Assembly: GCF_009208075.1 (NCBI RefSeq)
Contig: NZ_WFKJ01000017.1
Location: 1 to 52,188 of the forward strand
Direction of reading: 5' to 3'
DNA from: Poseidonibacter ostreae
GTDB lineage: Bacteria > Campylobacterota > Campylobacteria > Campylobacterales > Arcobacteraceae
DNA: 52,188 nucleotides
Part shown: in pieces, positions 16,926 through 25,293 of the stretch
Layout: every line of letters begins with the position of its first letter
How positions within the stretch are numbered: the stretch's first letter is position 1
Program-made: the position numbers and the translations under genes
Notes under the pieces: generated by a model
Database searches by the model: none
The model's input: only the letters and a program-made list of their open reading frames with translations
Told to the model about the DNA's origin: nothing

Positions 16926-18917
16926 ATGTGGAATGGATTTAGAATAAAAACACAATTAATAGTCTTTATGACTATAATTGTAATTGTTGTGGAAGCTAGT
17001 ACCTTATTTTTTATATTAAACGTTCAAAAAAAAGAGAATCAACAAAACGCAATTACCCAAACTAACGCAATTACTCAATCTTTAAATAATGACCTTCTAA
17101 ATTTTATATTAAACCCAAATGCTGATGTTTTATCTGATATAACATTTAGATTATCTGCATTTAAAGAAATAAGAGGAGTTATTCTTTATGATGGAAATAA
17201 AAAAGCAATTTTTCAATATGGAGATACAAAAGAATTAACAAAAAAACAATTATCTATTTTTGAAGAAGAGACAATATTTATAGATGAACACCTTTTTGTG
17301 AAAAAAGATATAACTGCTGATAATTATACTTTAGGTTTTGAATTGATTGATGTAGACTTATCATCTTTTAAACAAAAAGAAGAACAAATTACATATACAA
17401 TACTTATAATATTTCCTTTTGCCCTACTTTTTGGATTTTTAATTAGTCTATTTTTAAGTAAAAACTATACAAGACCTTTTATAGAACTATTAGATGCAAT
17501 GAGAAAAAGTGACCCTACTAACAATAAAATTACTGCAGTTAGTACTAATGCAAATAATGAAATTAAAGAGCTATATGATGGCTTTAATTTGCAAATGAAA
17601 CAAATAGAAAAGTCATCTAAAGAACTAAAGTTTCAAGCTAATCATGACCAATTAACAAATATTTATAATCGTTTTTTTATGAAAGAAGAACTTCTAAATG
17701 CTTTAAAAAATGATAGTCCAAATATTAAAGGATACAACTACTTACTTATAAATCTAGATCAATTTAAACTAGTAAATGATTCAGCAGGATATCAAGCTGG
17801 AGATGAACTACTAAAAATGATAGTGACTCATTATCAAGCAATCTTACCAAAAGGTACTCCTTTTGGTAGGATTGATGGAGATACTTTTTCTGTACTTTTA
17901 AAAGATTCAAATGAAAAGTTTGGAAAAAAATTTTTAGAAGAAAGTCTAAAAAGACTCCATGATTTTAGATTTTCATATAAAGGTGAAACATTTAGTGTAT
18001 CGGCTTGTATCTCACTTGTATTTTTTAAACCTTTTGAATTTACTCTAAAAGAGCTTTTAAAAGCAAGTACAACTTCTCTTTATACAGCTAAACAAAAAGG
18101 ACGAGGTAAATCACAAATCTTTGACCCAAGTGATGAAATTGCAAAAAGAGTGTCCATGGAAATTGATACTGCAAAACTTATAAAAGAAGCGTTAGCAGAT
18201 GGTCCAGCTAGATTTGAACTTTTTGCACAAGATATAGTTCCACTACAATATGATACAGATAAGATAAGTTATGAAATACTTATACGTATGTGGGATAAAG
18301 ATAATAACTTCATACCACCTGATAGTTTTCTGCCAACAGCTGAAAGATATCAACTTATGGCAGATATTGATATGCATGTTCTATGGACATATCTTGAGAC
18401 TGTATCAAAAAATAAAAACCATATAGAAAAGCTACACTCTGCACATATAAATTTAGCAGGTTCAAGTCTAAATAACCCAGACTTTCAAGCAAAAGTAAAA
18501 AAAGCTATTGAACATTTTGATTTTCCTTGGGATAAATTAGAATTAGAGATTACGGAGAGTTCAGCAATTGGTAATTTTAATATGGCAAATGAGTTTATAA
18601 CATGGCTTAAAGAACAAAATATAGGACTTGCATTAGATGATTTTGGAACAGGTATGGCTTCTTTTGAATATCTTAAAAGTTTACCATTTGATGTAGTAAA
18701 AATTGATGGAAGTTTTGTAAAAGATATGCATACAGATCCTATAGATAAAGCAGTAATAAAATACATTCAAGAAATTGCACAACTTAAGGGACAAGAAACT
18801 GTAGCTGAATATGTTGAGACAAAAGAAGATGTTGAAGAACTAAAAGCTATAGGAGTAACTTATGGACAAGGTTACTTCTTAGGAAAACCACGAGCTTTAA
18901 GATCATGGCTTAATTAG
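16926..18917 (+). CDS. Membrane-anchored GGDEF-EAL protein with degenerate GGDEF
   Basis: 663 residues. Two membrane helices (about 8-28 and 155-178) flank a periplasmic sensor region of about 125 residues, followed by a HAMP-like linker (about 180-230), a GGDEF domain (about 235-400) and an EAL domain (about 415-660). The GGDEF signature is RIDGD, which should not make c-di-GMP. The EAL domain has EIL in place of EAL but keeps the conserved metal and catalytic residues visible as LEITES, DDFGTG, VKIDG, ETVAEYVE and GQGYFLGKP, so phosphodiesterase activity is plausible. It starts directly after the rhodanese stop and is probably co-expressed with it. Confidence 0.88.
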   Translation: MWNGFRIKTQLIVFMTIIVIVVEASTLFFILNVQKKENQQNAITQTNAITQSLNNDLLNFILNPNADVLSDITFRLSAFKEIRGVILYDGNKKAIFQYGDTKELTKKQLSIFEEETIFIDEHLFVKKDITADNYTLGFELIDVDLSSFKQKEEQITYTILIIFPFALLFGFLISLFLSKNYTRPFIELLDAMRKSDPTNNKITAVSTNANNEIKELYDGFNLQMKQIEKSSKELKFQANHDQLTNIYNRFFMKEELLNALKNDSPNIKGYNYLLINLDQFKLVNDSAGYQAGDELLKMIVTHYQAILPKGTPFGRIDGDTFSVLLKDSNEKFGKKFLEESLKRLHDFRFSYKGETFSVSACISLVFFKPFEFTLKELLKASTTSLYTAKQKGRGKSQIFDPSDEIAKRVSMEIDTAKLIKEALADGPARFELFAQDIVPLQYDTDKISYEILIRMWDKDNNFIPPDSFLPTAERYQLMADIDMHVLWTYLETVSKNKNHIEKLHSAHINLAGSSLNNPDFQAKVKKAIEHFDFPWDKLELEITESSAIGNFNMANEFITWLKEQNIGLALDDFGTGMASFEYLKSLPFDVVKIDGSFVKDMHTDPIDKAVIKYIQEIAQLKGQETVAEYVETKEDVEELKAIGVTYGQGYFLGKPRALRSWLN

Positions 18918-18931
18918 AATAGGAAATATAT

Positions 18932-19753
18932 ATGACAACAACAAACTTAATGAATACAGCACTAAAACTTGCAAAACTAGAGGCTATGCCTTATGATACA
19001 AATATTATAGTTGAAGGTAAAGATATAAAAAAAGTACTTATTGGTATTGATATGGAGACACCTGAATTACTTTTAGCACAACAAATGGGATATGATTGTG
19101 TAGTATCACATCATCCAAAAGCAGACTCTTGTATAGTTGATTTTGCAAAAGTAATGGATGTGCAAATAGATAGAATGGTGAAATCAGGTGTTCCTATAAA
19201 CAAAGCTCAAAAAGCACTAAAAAAGAAACAACAAAGCGTTGATTTAGGAAGTCATGCTTCTAATTATGACCGAGTTAGTTCTGCTGCAAGACTTATGAAA
19301 ATGCCATATTTAAATATCCATATTCCAGCTGATTTTATAACTGAAGAAATTGTTCAAACAAGACTTGATAAAGCTTTTGAAACTAAACCAAAAACAAAAC
19401 TAAAAGATATTATTGAAGAGTTAAACTCTTGGGAATATTACAAAGGAAAAGTTGCACAACCTGTTATTAGAGTTGGAAGTCCTAGTGATTATGCAGGAAA
19501 AATAGAACTATTAATGGCAGGTGGAACAAATGGTGGCGTTGATGTTTATAAATCATATTTTGAAGCAGGAGTTGGAACAATAATAGCAATGCACGTTCCA
19601 GAAGATGTAAAAAAAGCAGTTCAAGAACAAAATATAGGAAATATCATAATTGCACCTCATATGCCAAGTGATAGTATAGGCTTACTTGAAATTACAAATG
19701 CTTGGAGAAAAGAAGGTGTTGAAGTTACTTGTATGAGTGGAATAGTTGAGTAA
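18932..19753 (+). CDS. NIF3/YbgI-like dinuclear metal-centre protein
   Basis: 273 residues. The metal-binding histidines are seen as VVSHHPKAD near 70 and in the C-terminal IIAMHVPEDV block; SHASNYDRV is the central aspartate/histidine-bearing block of the NIF3 (DUF34) family. Members form hexamers with a dinuclear metal site, and some act as GTP cyclohydrolase I-like or metal-insertion proteins; the function here is unassigned. It lies 14 bases after the EAL gene on the same strand with a GGAAAT ribosome site. Confidence 0.85.
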   Translation: MTTTNLMNTALKLAKLEAMPYDTNIIVEGKDIKKVLIGIDMETPELLLAQQMGYDCVVSHHPKADSCIVDFAKVMDVQIDRMVKSGVPINKAQKALKKKQQSVDLGSHASNYDRVSSAARLMKMPYLNIHIPADFITEEIVQTRLDKAFETKPKTKLKDIIEELNSWEYYKGKVAQPVIRVGSPSDYAGKIELLMAGGTNGGVDVYKSYFEAGVGTIIAMHVPEDVKKAVQEQNIGNIIIAPHMPSDSIGLLEITNAWRKEGVEVTCMSGIVE

Positions 19754-19763
19754 TTAATACATA

Positions 19764-19790
19764 ATCAATGAGTTTTAATAACTCATTGAT
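19764..19790. terminator. Bidirectional hairpin between NIF3 and DUF350 genes
   Basis: A perfect 10-bp stem (ATCAATGAGT / ACTCATTGAT) with a 7-base loop overlaps the end of the DUF350 gene and lies 10 bases after the NIF3 stop. Confidence 0.5.
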
Positions 19791-20179
19791 CCTGCGTTTA
19801 AAAGTCCAATTGAAATTGATAAAAATGCCATTAATATACCAACAGAAATAACACCATTAGAAACTTTGTCTTTAAAAGAATATTTTCCACCAAGTCTTGT
19901 CACAATAAATGCAAAAATTAATTGAATTAAAATAGCAATTAATCCCCAAATAGCAAAATCTAAATAAGATGTAGAGTGTACTAAAGCACTATATAAAGGT
20001 ATAGATACCCCAATAATAGCTCCACCAAAACCAAGTGATGCTGCTAGATTGTTCTCTTCAAAAATAAGCTTGTAATCATCATAAGGTGTAACAATTGCAT
20101 ATAAATAAAGAAATACAATTACTAATAATAATGCTGTAACAAAAAAGCCAAGAAAACCTGTAAATAATCCTAATTCCAT
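19775..20179 (-). CDS. DUF350 family membrane protein
   Basis: 134 residues, four hydrophobic helices with a small charged segment between the first and second (TPYDDYKLIFEENN). The pattern NNLAASLGFGGAIIGVSIPL is typical of DUF350 (UPF0719) proteins, in which paired four-helix units form a small integral membrane protein of unknown function. The gene converges on NIF3 and ends at the shared hairpin. Confidence 0.78.
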   Translation of the reverse strand: MELGLFTGFLGFFVTALLLVIVFLYLYAIVTPYDDYKLIFEENNLAASLGFGGAIIGVSIPLYSALVHSTSYLDFAIWGLIAILIQLIFAFIVTRLGGKYSFKDKVSNGVISVGILMAFLSISIGLLNAGSMSY

Positions 20180-20344
20180 TTTAAAATCCTTTTTTTGAGA
20201 TTTTAACCAAAAGTTGTTTCAAAGTATATTTTTAATGCAGTAAAAAGAAACTATTAATTTATTTGTTTATTCATAATAAAGATTTTGAAGTTACATATAT
20301 AAATGGTATTGTAAGATAAATCAAATGATTATAAAGGATAATAA

Positions 20345-20821
20345 ATGACTAATAAAAAAAGATTACATATGCATATAACAGTTGATAATTTAGAAGAAAG
20401 TATACATTTTTATAATACACAGTTTGATGCAAAACCAACAAAAATAAAAAAAGATTATGCCCAATGGTTATTAGAAGATATGGCAGTAAACTTTGCAATC
20501 TCTACAAAAGGTGAAGAAAAAGGTCTTAATCACTTAGGAGTTCAATATGAAAGCGATGAAGCACTTGCTAGTGCTCAAAAGAGTTTTGAAGATGCTGAAA
20601 TAAAAGGTAAAGAAGAAGCTGGAGCAATATGCTGTTATAAAGAATCAAATAAATACTGGGTAAATGACCCAAGTGGACTAATCTGGGAAAACTACCACTC
20701 AATGAGTGATGTAGAAGTTTATGGAGATAATGAACATAGTGAATGTTGTACTCCAACATTTAATGATGATAAAAAGAAAGCAGCATTTTCTATTGCAAAA
20801 CCTAGTGAGGGTTGTTGTTAA
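20345..20821 (+). CDS. arsI: ArsI/CadI-type VOC-fold protein
   Basis: 158 residues, a glyoxalase/VOC superfamily protein with histidine ligands in LHMHITVDNLEESIHFY (His10), NHLGVQ and a Glu in WENYHSM. The vicinal pair GAICCYKESNKYWVNDP is the thiol motif of ArsI, which cleaves the carbon-arsenic bond of methylarsenite, and of CadI. The C-terminus has two further Cys pairs (HSECCTP and EGCC) that would add arsenic or metal binding. No arsR, arsB or arsC gene is adjacent, so the assignment rests on the motif. Confidence 0.85.
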   Translation: MTNKKRLHMHITVDNLEESIHFYNTQFDAKPTKIKKDYAQWLLEDMAVNFAISTKGEEKGLNHLGVQYESDEALASAQKSFEDAEIKGKEEAGAICCYKESNKYWVNDPSGLIWENYHSMSDVEVYGDNEHSECCTPTFNDDKKKAAFSIAKPSEGCC

Positions 20822-20885
20822 TAAGGTATTACAAAATTTTGATACAATGATTTTTAGATTTTTATCATCACAAATCAAGGAAAAA

Positions 20886-21254
20886 ATGAAAAAGAAGTTA
20901 AATGTACTAGGTGGTACGCTAGAACCTTGTAGTGTAAATCCACTAACTGGATTCTATCGAGATGGCTGTTGTTTTTCTGGAAAAGATAATGACGGTGTTC
21001 ATGCTGTTTGTATTTACGCAACTAAAGAGTTTTTAGAATATTCTAAAAAAGCGGGTAATGATCTTTCAACTCCAGTACCTGAATATAATTTCCCAGGTGT
21101 TAAACCAGGAGAAAGTTGGTGTTTAGGTGGATATAGTTTTGTAAAAGCACATCATGAGGGTAAAGCACCTAAGATATTTATACATTCTACACATGAACGT
21201 ATTTTAGAACTCATTGATTTAGAAACATTAAAATCTTACGCTGTTGATTTATAA
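20886..21254 (+). CDS. DUF2237 family protein
   Basis: 122 residues from ATG at 20886 with AAGGAAA upstream. The sequence NVLGGTLEPCSVNPLTGFYR, then GCC and WCLGGYSF near 79, matches the DUF2237 family found in many bacteria; no function is known. It has several Cys residues. It starts 64 bases after arsI and may share its transcript, so a link to arsenic or thiol stress is possible (inference). Confidence 0.82.
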   Translation: MKKKLNVLGGTLEPCSVNPLTGFYRDGCCFSGKDNDGVHAVCIYATKEFLEYSKKAGNDLSTPVPEYNFPGVKPGESWCLGGYSFVKAHHEGKAPKIFIHSTHERILELIDLETLKSYAVDL

Positions 21255-21270
21255 GATAAGAAGTAAGAAA

Positions 21271-21457
21271 TTAGTTAATATAATCTTTTACTTCTAGTGT
21301 TTTTCTTTCTAATTCATCTAATTCATTAATTCTAAAGTAATTGATTTATCCATAAATCACTGTTTTCTGTTTGAGTATCTTTTGAATAACTTCCCAAAAG
21401 CCCTAAATATATAGAGATTATTGCAGTTTGTAGCAGATGGTATTTAACTGTTATCTT
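21271..21457 (-). pseudogene. Decayed gene fragment at the edge of the McrBC island
   Basis: On the minus strand the translation reads KITVKYHLLQTAIISIYLG and then continues to SDLWIN before hitting a stop. Joined by a two-base frameshift near 21340, the next frame carries on as INELDELERKTLEVKDYIN to a stop at 21271. Together they look like the last 55-60 residues of a larger protein with no start codon. I cannot name the family. The rest of the 309-base gap is AT-rich with no other recognisable feature. Confidence 0.45.
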
Positions 21458-21563
21458 TTAGATGAAATAATTAGGTATACTGTCCTCACAATTTTAAATA
21501 ACCTACTTATATGCTAACTTCTACTATCATTAATAATCACAGAATATTTAAAGAAGTATATAA

Positions 21564-22688
21564 ATGAATTATCTTTATGAAAATCAAAATATCCCAGAGA
21601 ATTTAGAAATCCATATTAAGGACAATAAATCTTTATACCCTTACTTTGAAATGAATTTTGATGGAATCAAGCCTAAAAATAGATGTGGGTTTTTATCAAT
21701 TGAAAATAAGAACTATTTTATTATTCCAAAAATATCAAATGAAAATGAAGATAATCTAAATATATTTATCTATATGATTCTAAAAGCTTATGATATAAAA
21801 ATATCAAATAAAGATCTTGCTAATTTTGACCAAACAAAATTTAAATATATGGAGTTTTTCATTAGGTATTTTTCAGATATTTTATTTAATGAACTTAAAA
21901 GAGGTATTCATAAAACCTATATAACAAAACAAGAAAACCTAAAAGTTCTAAAAGGTAAATATTTACTAGAAAAGAACTTCCAAAACTTCTATCATATGAA
22001 TATCTACTGTGAATTTGATGAGTTTTCAATTGACAATGAATTAAATAGATTTTTTCTTTATGCAATAAAAATATTTAAAAGATATAGTACTTATTCAAAC
22101 TTACATAAATGTGAAGCTGTATTTGATGAAGTTGAATACTCTCACATAGATATTAATAGATTAAGAATCAAATTTGATAGATTAAATCATAGATTTGAAA
22201 AACCTTTTGAAATAGCATTAAAGATACTTAAAAAACTTTCACCACTTGTTAATAATTCTGATACAAAAAGTTTTGCTTTTCTTTTTGATATGAGTGAAGT
22301 TTTTGAGAAATTTATAGGAAATATTTATAAAGAAATAGATTCAAATACATCCTTACAATGCGAAAAGAATTATGGAAATTTAAAACTAAAACCAGATATT
22401 AAAACTTCAAATCAAATTATTGATACAAAATATAAACTTGTAAAAAACAAAAAAGATTTAAAAACTCATGATAAATATCAAATGTTTACTTATGGAATAA
22501 ACTTTGGGATTAGAAATACAATGCTTTTATATCCTAAACATTTATTATATGTTAATGAGGATTTAAAACTGGGAATTGATGAAAATTTAGTTAGGTTGAA
22601 AATGAAAAGCATTGACTTAAAATGTGATGATATTGGATATGAAAACTATATAAAAGAGGTAAATACTAGGATTAGGGAAATTAAATGA
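21564..22688 (+). CDS. mcrC: McrC-like subunit of a type IV (McrBC) restriction system
   Basis: 374 residues. The C-terminal half carries the PD-(D/E)XK nuclease signature LKPDIKTSNQIIDTKYK (Asp278, Asp287, Lys289). Upstream blocks such as FDMSEVFEKFIGNIY and the region with LKVLKGK and IDNELNRF follow the McrC family layout. McrC is the endonuclease partner of the McrB GTPase and cuts DNA containing modified cytosine. The 4-base ATGA overlap with the next gene shows translational coupling. McrC normally follows McrB; here it is first, which is unusual. Confidence 0.9.
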   Translation: MNYLYENQNIPENLEIHIKDNKSLYPYFEMNFDGIKPKNRCGFLSIENKNYFIIPKISNENEDNLNIFIYMILKAYDIKISNKDLANFDQTKFKYMEFFIRYFSDILFNELKRGIHKTYITKQENLKVLKGKYLLEKNFQNFYHMNIYCEFDEFSIDNELNRFFLYAIKIFKRYSTYSNLHKCEAVFDEVEYSHIDINRLRIKFDRLNHRFEKPFEIALKILKKLSPLVNNSDTKSFAFLFDMSEVFEKFIGNIYKEIDSNTSLQCEKNYGNLKLKPDIKTSNQIIDTKYKLVKNKKDLKTHDKYQMFTYGINFGIRNTMLLYPKHLLYVNEDLKLGIDENLVRLKMKSIDLKCDDIGYENYIKEVNTRIREIK

Positions 22689-23677
22689 AATTAACAGATA
22701 ATCAATTTTATAAAGATATAAAAGACTTACTAAACAATGCCAGAAGCAAGGTATATCAAACTATAAATATAACTATGACAAAGACTTATTTTGAAGTAGG
22801 TAAAAGAATTGTAGAAGAAGAACAAGGCGGAGAAAAAAGAGCACAATATGGAAAAGCTTTAATACAAAACTTATCTAAAGAGCTTATAAAAGATTTTGGA
22901 AAAGGTTTCTCCGAGCAAAATTTAAAAAATATGAGACAATTTTATTTAGTCTATGAAAAAAGACAGACAGCGTCTAGCGAATTTAAATTAAGCTGGTCAC
23001 ACTATATATTTTTAACAAGAATTGAAAATATTGATGAAAGAAACTTTTATGAAATTGAAGCACTTGAAGATGCATGGAGTTTAAGAGAATTAAAAAGACA
23101 ATTTAATAGTGGACTTTTTGAAAGATTAGCTTTAAGTAAAGACAAGTCAAAAGTAAAAGAGTTATCTTCAAAAGGTCAAGCTATTGAAAAAATTGATGAT
23201 ATGATAAAAGATCCATATATTTTAGAGTTTGTTGGGCTTCCTGAAGTTTCAAGTTATACTGAAAGTGAACTAGAGCAAAAATTAATCGATAAGTTAGAGA
23301 ATTTTTTATTAGAACTAGGAAAAGGTTTTACTTTTGTATCAAGGCAAAAAAGATTAACAATTGATGAAAAACACTTTAGAGTTGATTTAGTTTTTTACAA
23401 TAGATTTTTAAAATCTTTTGTAATAATTGATTTAAAAATTGGTGAACTAAAACATCAAGATATAGGTCAAATGATGATGTATGTAAATTATTTTGATAGA
23501 TATGAAAAAACTGAAGATGAAAATCCAACAGTTGGAATTATTCTTTGCAAAGATAAAAGCAAAACTTTGGTTGAATTAACTTTACCAAAAGACAATAATC
23601 AAATCTACGCAAGTAAATATTTAACAGTATTACCAGATAAAGAAGAGTTTAAAAAGTTATTGGAAGAAAGGGAATAG
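22685..23677 (+). CDS. DUF1016 (YhcG-type) PD-(D/E)XK nuclease
   Basis: 330 residues. The N-terminal domain (about 5-150) matches the DUF1016 helical region with YFEVGKRIVEEEQGGEKRAQYG and SWSHYIFLTRI. The C-terminal domain (about 170-330) is the PDDEXK nuclease with FRVDLVFY (Asp234) and IIDLKIGELKHQDIGQM (Asp249, Lys251). YhcG proteins are often found as accessory genes in type I restriction and other defence loci. Here it is sandwiched between mcrC (4-base overlap) and mcrB (no gap), so all three genes are one operon. Its contribution to the restriction system is inferred. Confidence 0.92.
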   Translation: MKLTDNQFYKDIKDLLNNARSKVYQTINITMTKTYFEVGKRIVEEEQGGEKRAQYGKALIQNLSKELIKDFGKGFSEQNLKNMRQFYLVYEKRQTASSEFKLSWSHYIFLTRIENIDERNFYEIEALEDAWSLRELKRQFNSGLFERLALSKDKSKVKELSSKGQAIEKIDDMIKDPYILEFVGLPEVSSYTESELEQKLIDKLENFLLELGKGFTFVSRQKRLTIDEKHFRVDLVFYNRFLKSFVIIDLKIGELKHQDIGQMMMYVNYFDRYEKTEDENPTVGIILCKDKSKTLVELTLPKDNNQIYASKYLTVLPDKEEFKKLLEERE

Positions 23678-25144
23678 ATGGAATATCAATCTAAAACTGA
23701 ACAATATAAAAAATTCTTAGAAAGTTCAAAAACTCAAAAAGGAAATAACTTTAAAGATAAAACAATTAAAGATCAAATTAAATTTTTATCTGAAGACATA
23801 CCTAAAAAATTGAACTCCTTTTATAATATAGATACATATCAAAATTTATTTTTAGAAAAGAATCTACTTGTTATAAAAAATTTAAAAAGTCTTTTTTCTA
23901 AAAAAGAAGGAATGGATGAACTCTATAAATGGGATCAAGAAGATTTAGGTAAAGGAGGTGCAAGTTCTTCATTATTTCAATATATGAAGTTCTTAGAAGA
24001 CATTGAAACTAAAAAAAATATTTATAAAGAAAGTGAAAAAATGAATATAAAAAACATAATACTTTACGGAGCACCAGGAGTTGGGAAAACTCATAATTAT
24101 AAAAAGCTAATTTCTCTAATTGAACAAGGTCAATCACAAAAAGATATTTTTGATTCGATTAAAAAAAATGAATTGTTTAGTAATGAAAATGAAACTTTTA
24201 AACAAGTAGAAGAAGAAAAAAGAGTAGAGTTTATTACTTTTCATCAGAGCTTTGGATATGAAGATTTTATTGAAGGCTTCAGACCACAAAAAAATGGAAA
24301 TATTGAAATAGAAGATGGTATTTTCAAGAATATTGCTTATAAAGCATCTTCAAAAATTATATTAAAAGACAATATTTTAATAAATAGGGTTATTTCAACA
24401 GATAGAACAACTTATACGATAAGTGAAATTAGCAATGAGATGATTTATATTAAAAAAGAAAATGATACCAGAATAGTCCCAATTCCTAAAAAACTTATAA
24501 TTGAATTACTTGAAAATATCAAGAATCAATCTATTTCTGTTGATGACATTAAAAATAGAAATTTAGGAAATTTATCTCTTTCTTTTGATAAATATATGTA
24601 TGGTTACAACTCAATACTTTATAACATTTGTAAATCAATTATTGATGAAATTCAATATATTGAACAAAAAAACTTCTATCTTGTTATCGATGAAATAAAC
24701 AGAGGAAATATCTCAAAAATCTTTGGTGAACTAATCACACTTATTGAAGAATCAAAAAGAGATGATTATGAAGTAACTCTTCCTTATTCCAAACAGAAGT
24801 TTTCAGTTCCATCAAACCTTTATATAATTGGGACAATGAATACAACAGATAAATCTATTGCTTTAATAGATGTTGCACTTAGAAGAAGATTTACATTTAT
24901 TAAAATGCAGCCAAATTCAAATTTAGTATTGCCAAGTTTTAAAACTACATTTGAAAAACTAAATAAAAAAATAAAAAATGATTTAGGAGAAGAGTATCAA
25001 ATAGGTCATAGCTACTTTATGAATATAGATGCATCTGAGCTAGAATTTGTATTAGAATATAAAATTAAACCTCTTTTAGAAGAGTATTATTATGGAGATG
25101 AGGAATTAATTGAAGCTCTAAAAATAATAAATTTAGAAAGTTAA
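23678..25144 (+). CDS. mcrB: McrB-like AAA+ GTPase
   Basis: 488 residues. The AAA+ core has Walker A GAPGVGKT at 131-138, Walker B YLVIDEINRG at about 334-343, and the McrB-specific signature MNTTD at 387-391 followed by SIALIDVALRRRF with the arginine finger. McrB uses GTP to translocate and activate McrC. Residues 1-120 do not match the E. coli modified-base-binding fold I know, and they presumably supply target recognition. Residues about 225-320 form an extra insert between Walker A and B. The start is immediately after the DUF1016 stop. Confidence 0.92.
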   Translation: MEYQSKTEQYKKFLESSKTQKGNNFKDKTIKDQIKFLSEDIPKKLNSFYNIDTYQNLFLEKNLLVIKNLKSLFSKKEGMDELYKWDQEDLGKGGASSSLFQYMKFLEDIETKKNIYKESEKMNIKNIILYGAPGVGKTHNYKKLISLIEQGQSQKDIFDSIKKNELFSNENETFKQVEEEKRVEFITFHQSFGYEDFIEGFRPQKNGNIEIEDGIFKNIAYKASSKIILKDNILINRVISTDRTTYTISEISNEMIYIKKENDTRIVPIPKKLIIELLENIKNQSISVDDIKNRNLGNLSLSFDKYMYGYNSILYNICKSIIDEIQYIEQKNFYLVIDEINRGNISKIFGELITLIEESKRDDYEVTLPYSKQKFSVPSNLYIIGTMNTTDKSIALIDVALRRRFTFIKMQPNSNLVLPSFKTTFEKLNKKIKNDLGEEYQIGHSYFMNIDASELEFVLEYKIKPLLEEYYYGDEELIEALKIINLES

Positions 25145-25194
25145 TTAAGAAACTAGTATTAACTCAGAATAGTAAATTTTTTCAAAGAGATTGC

Positions 25195-25293
25195 AAGAAC
25201 AAGTTAAAGGCCAGAGGAAAACTTGTGCCACTGGCACAAGGCAAACTGTGCGCGTATTTCAATTCCGACGATAACGCCGAAATTTAGCAAAAG
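25195..25293. repeat. GC-rich palindromic segment, candidate dispersed repeat
   Basis: This stretch is clearly richer in G and C than its surroundings. It contains a palindrome CTTGTGCCACTGGCACAAG with an 8-bp perfect stem, then a run with GCGCG, CCGACG and CGCCG. It fills the gap between the mcrB stop and the end of the YhiN-type gene. A spurious open frame crosses it, but the sequence looks like a structured or repetitive element. No direct copy is present elsewhere in this window, so repeat status is a suggestion based on composition. Confidence 0.35.

Noticed and set aside
20721-20885. Upstream extension of the DUF2237 ORF overlapping arsI
   Set aside because: The extension overlaps arsI out of frame and lacks family sequence; the ATG at 20886 has AAGGAAA.
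25195-25293. Integron attC site at the GC-rich segment
   Set aside because: No pair of GTTRRRY / RYYYAAC boxes could be found; only the central palindrome is present.
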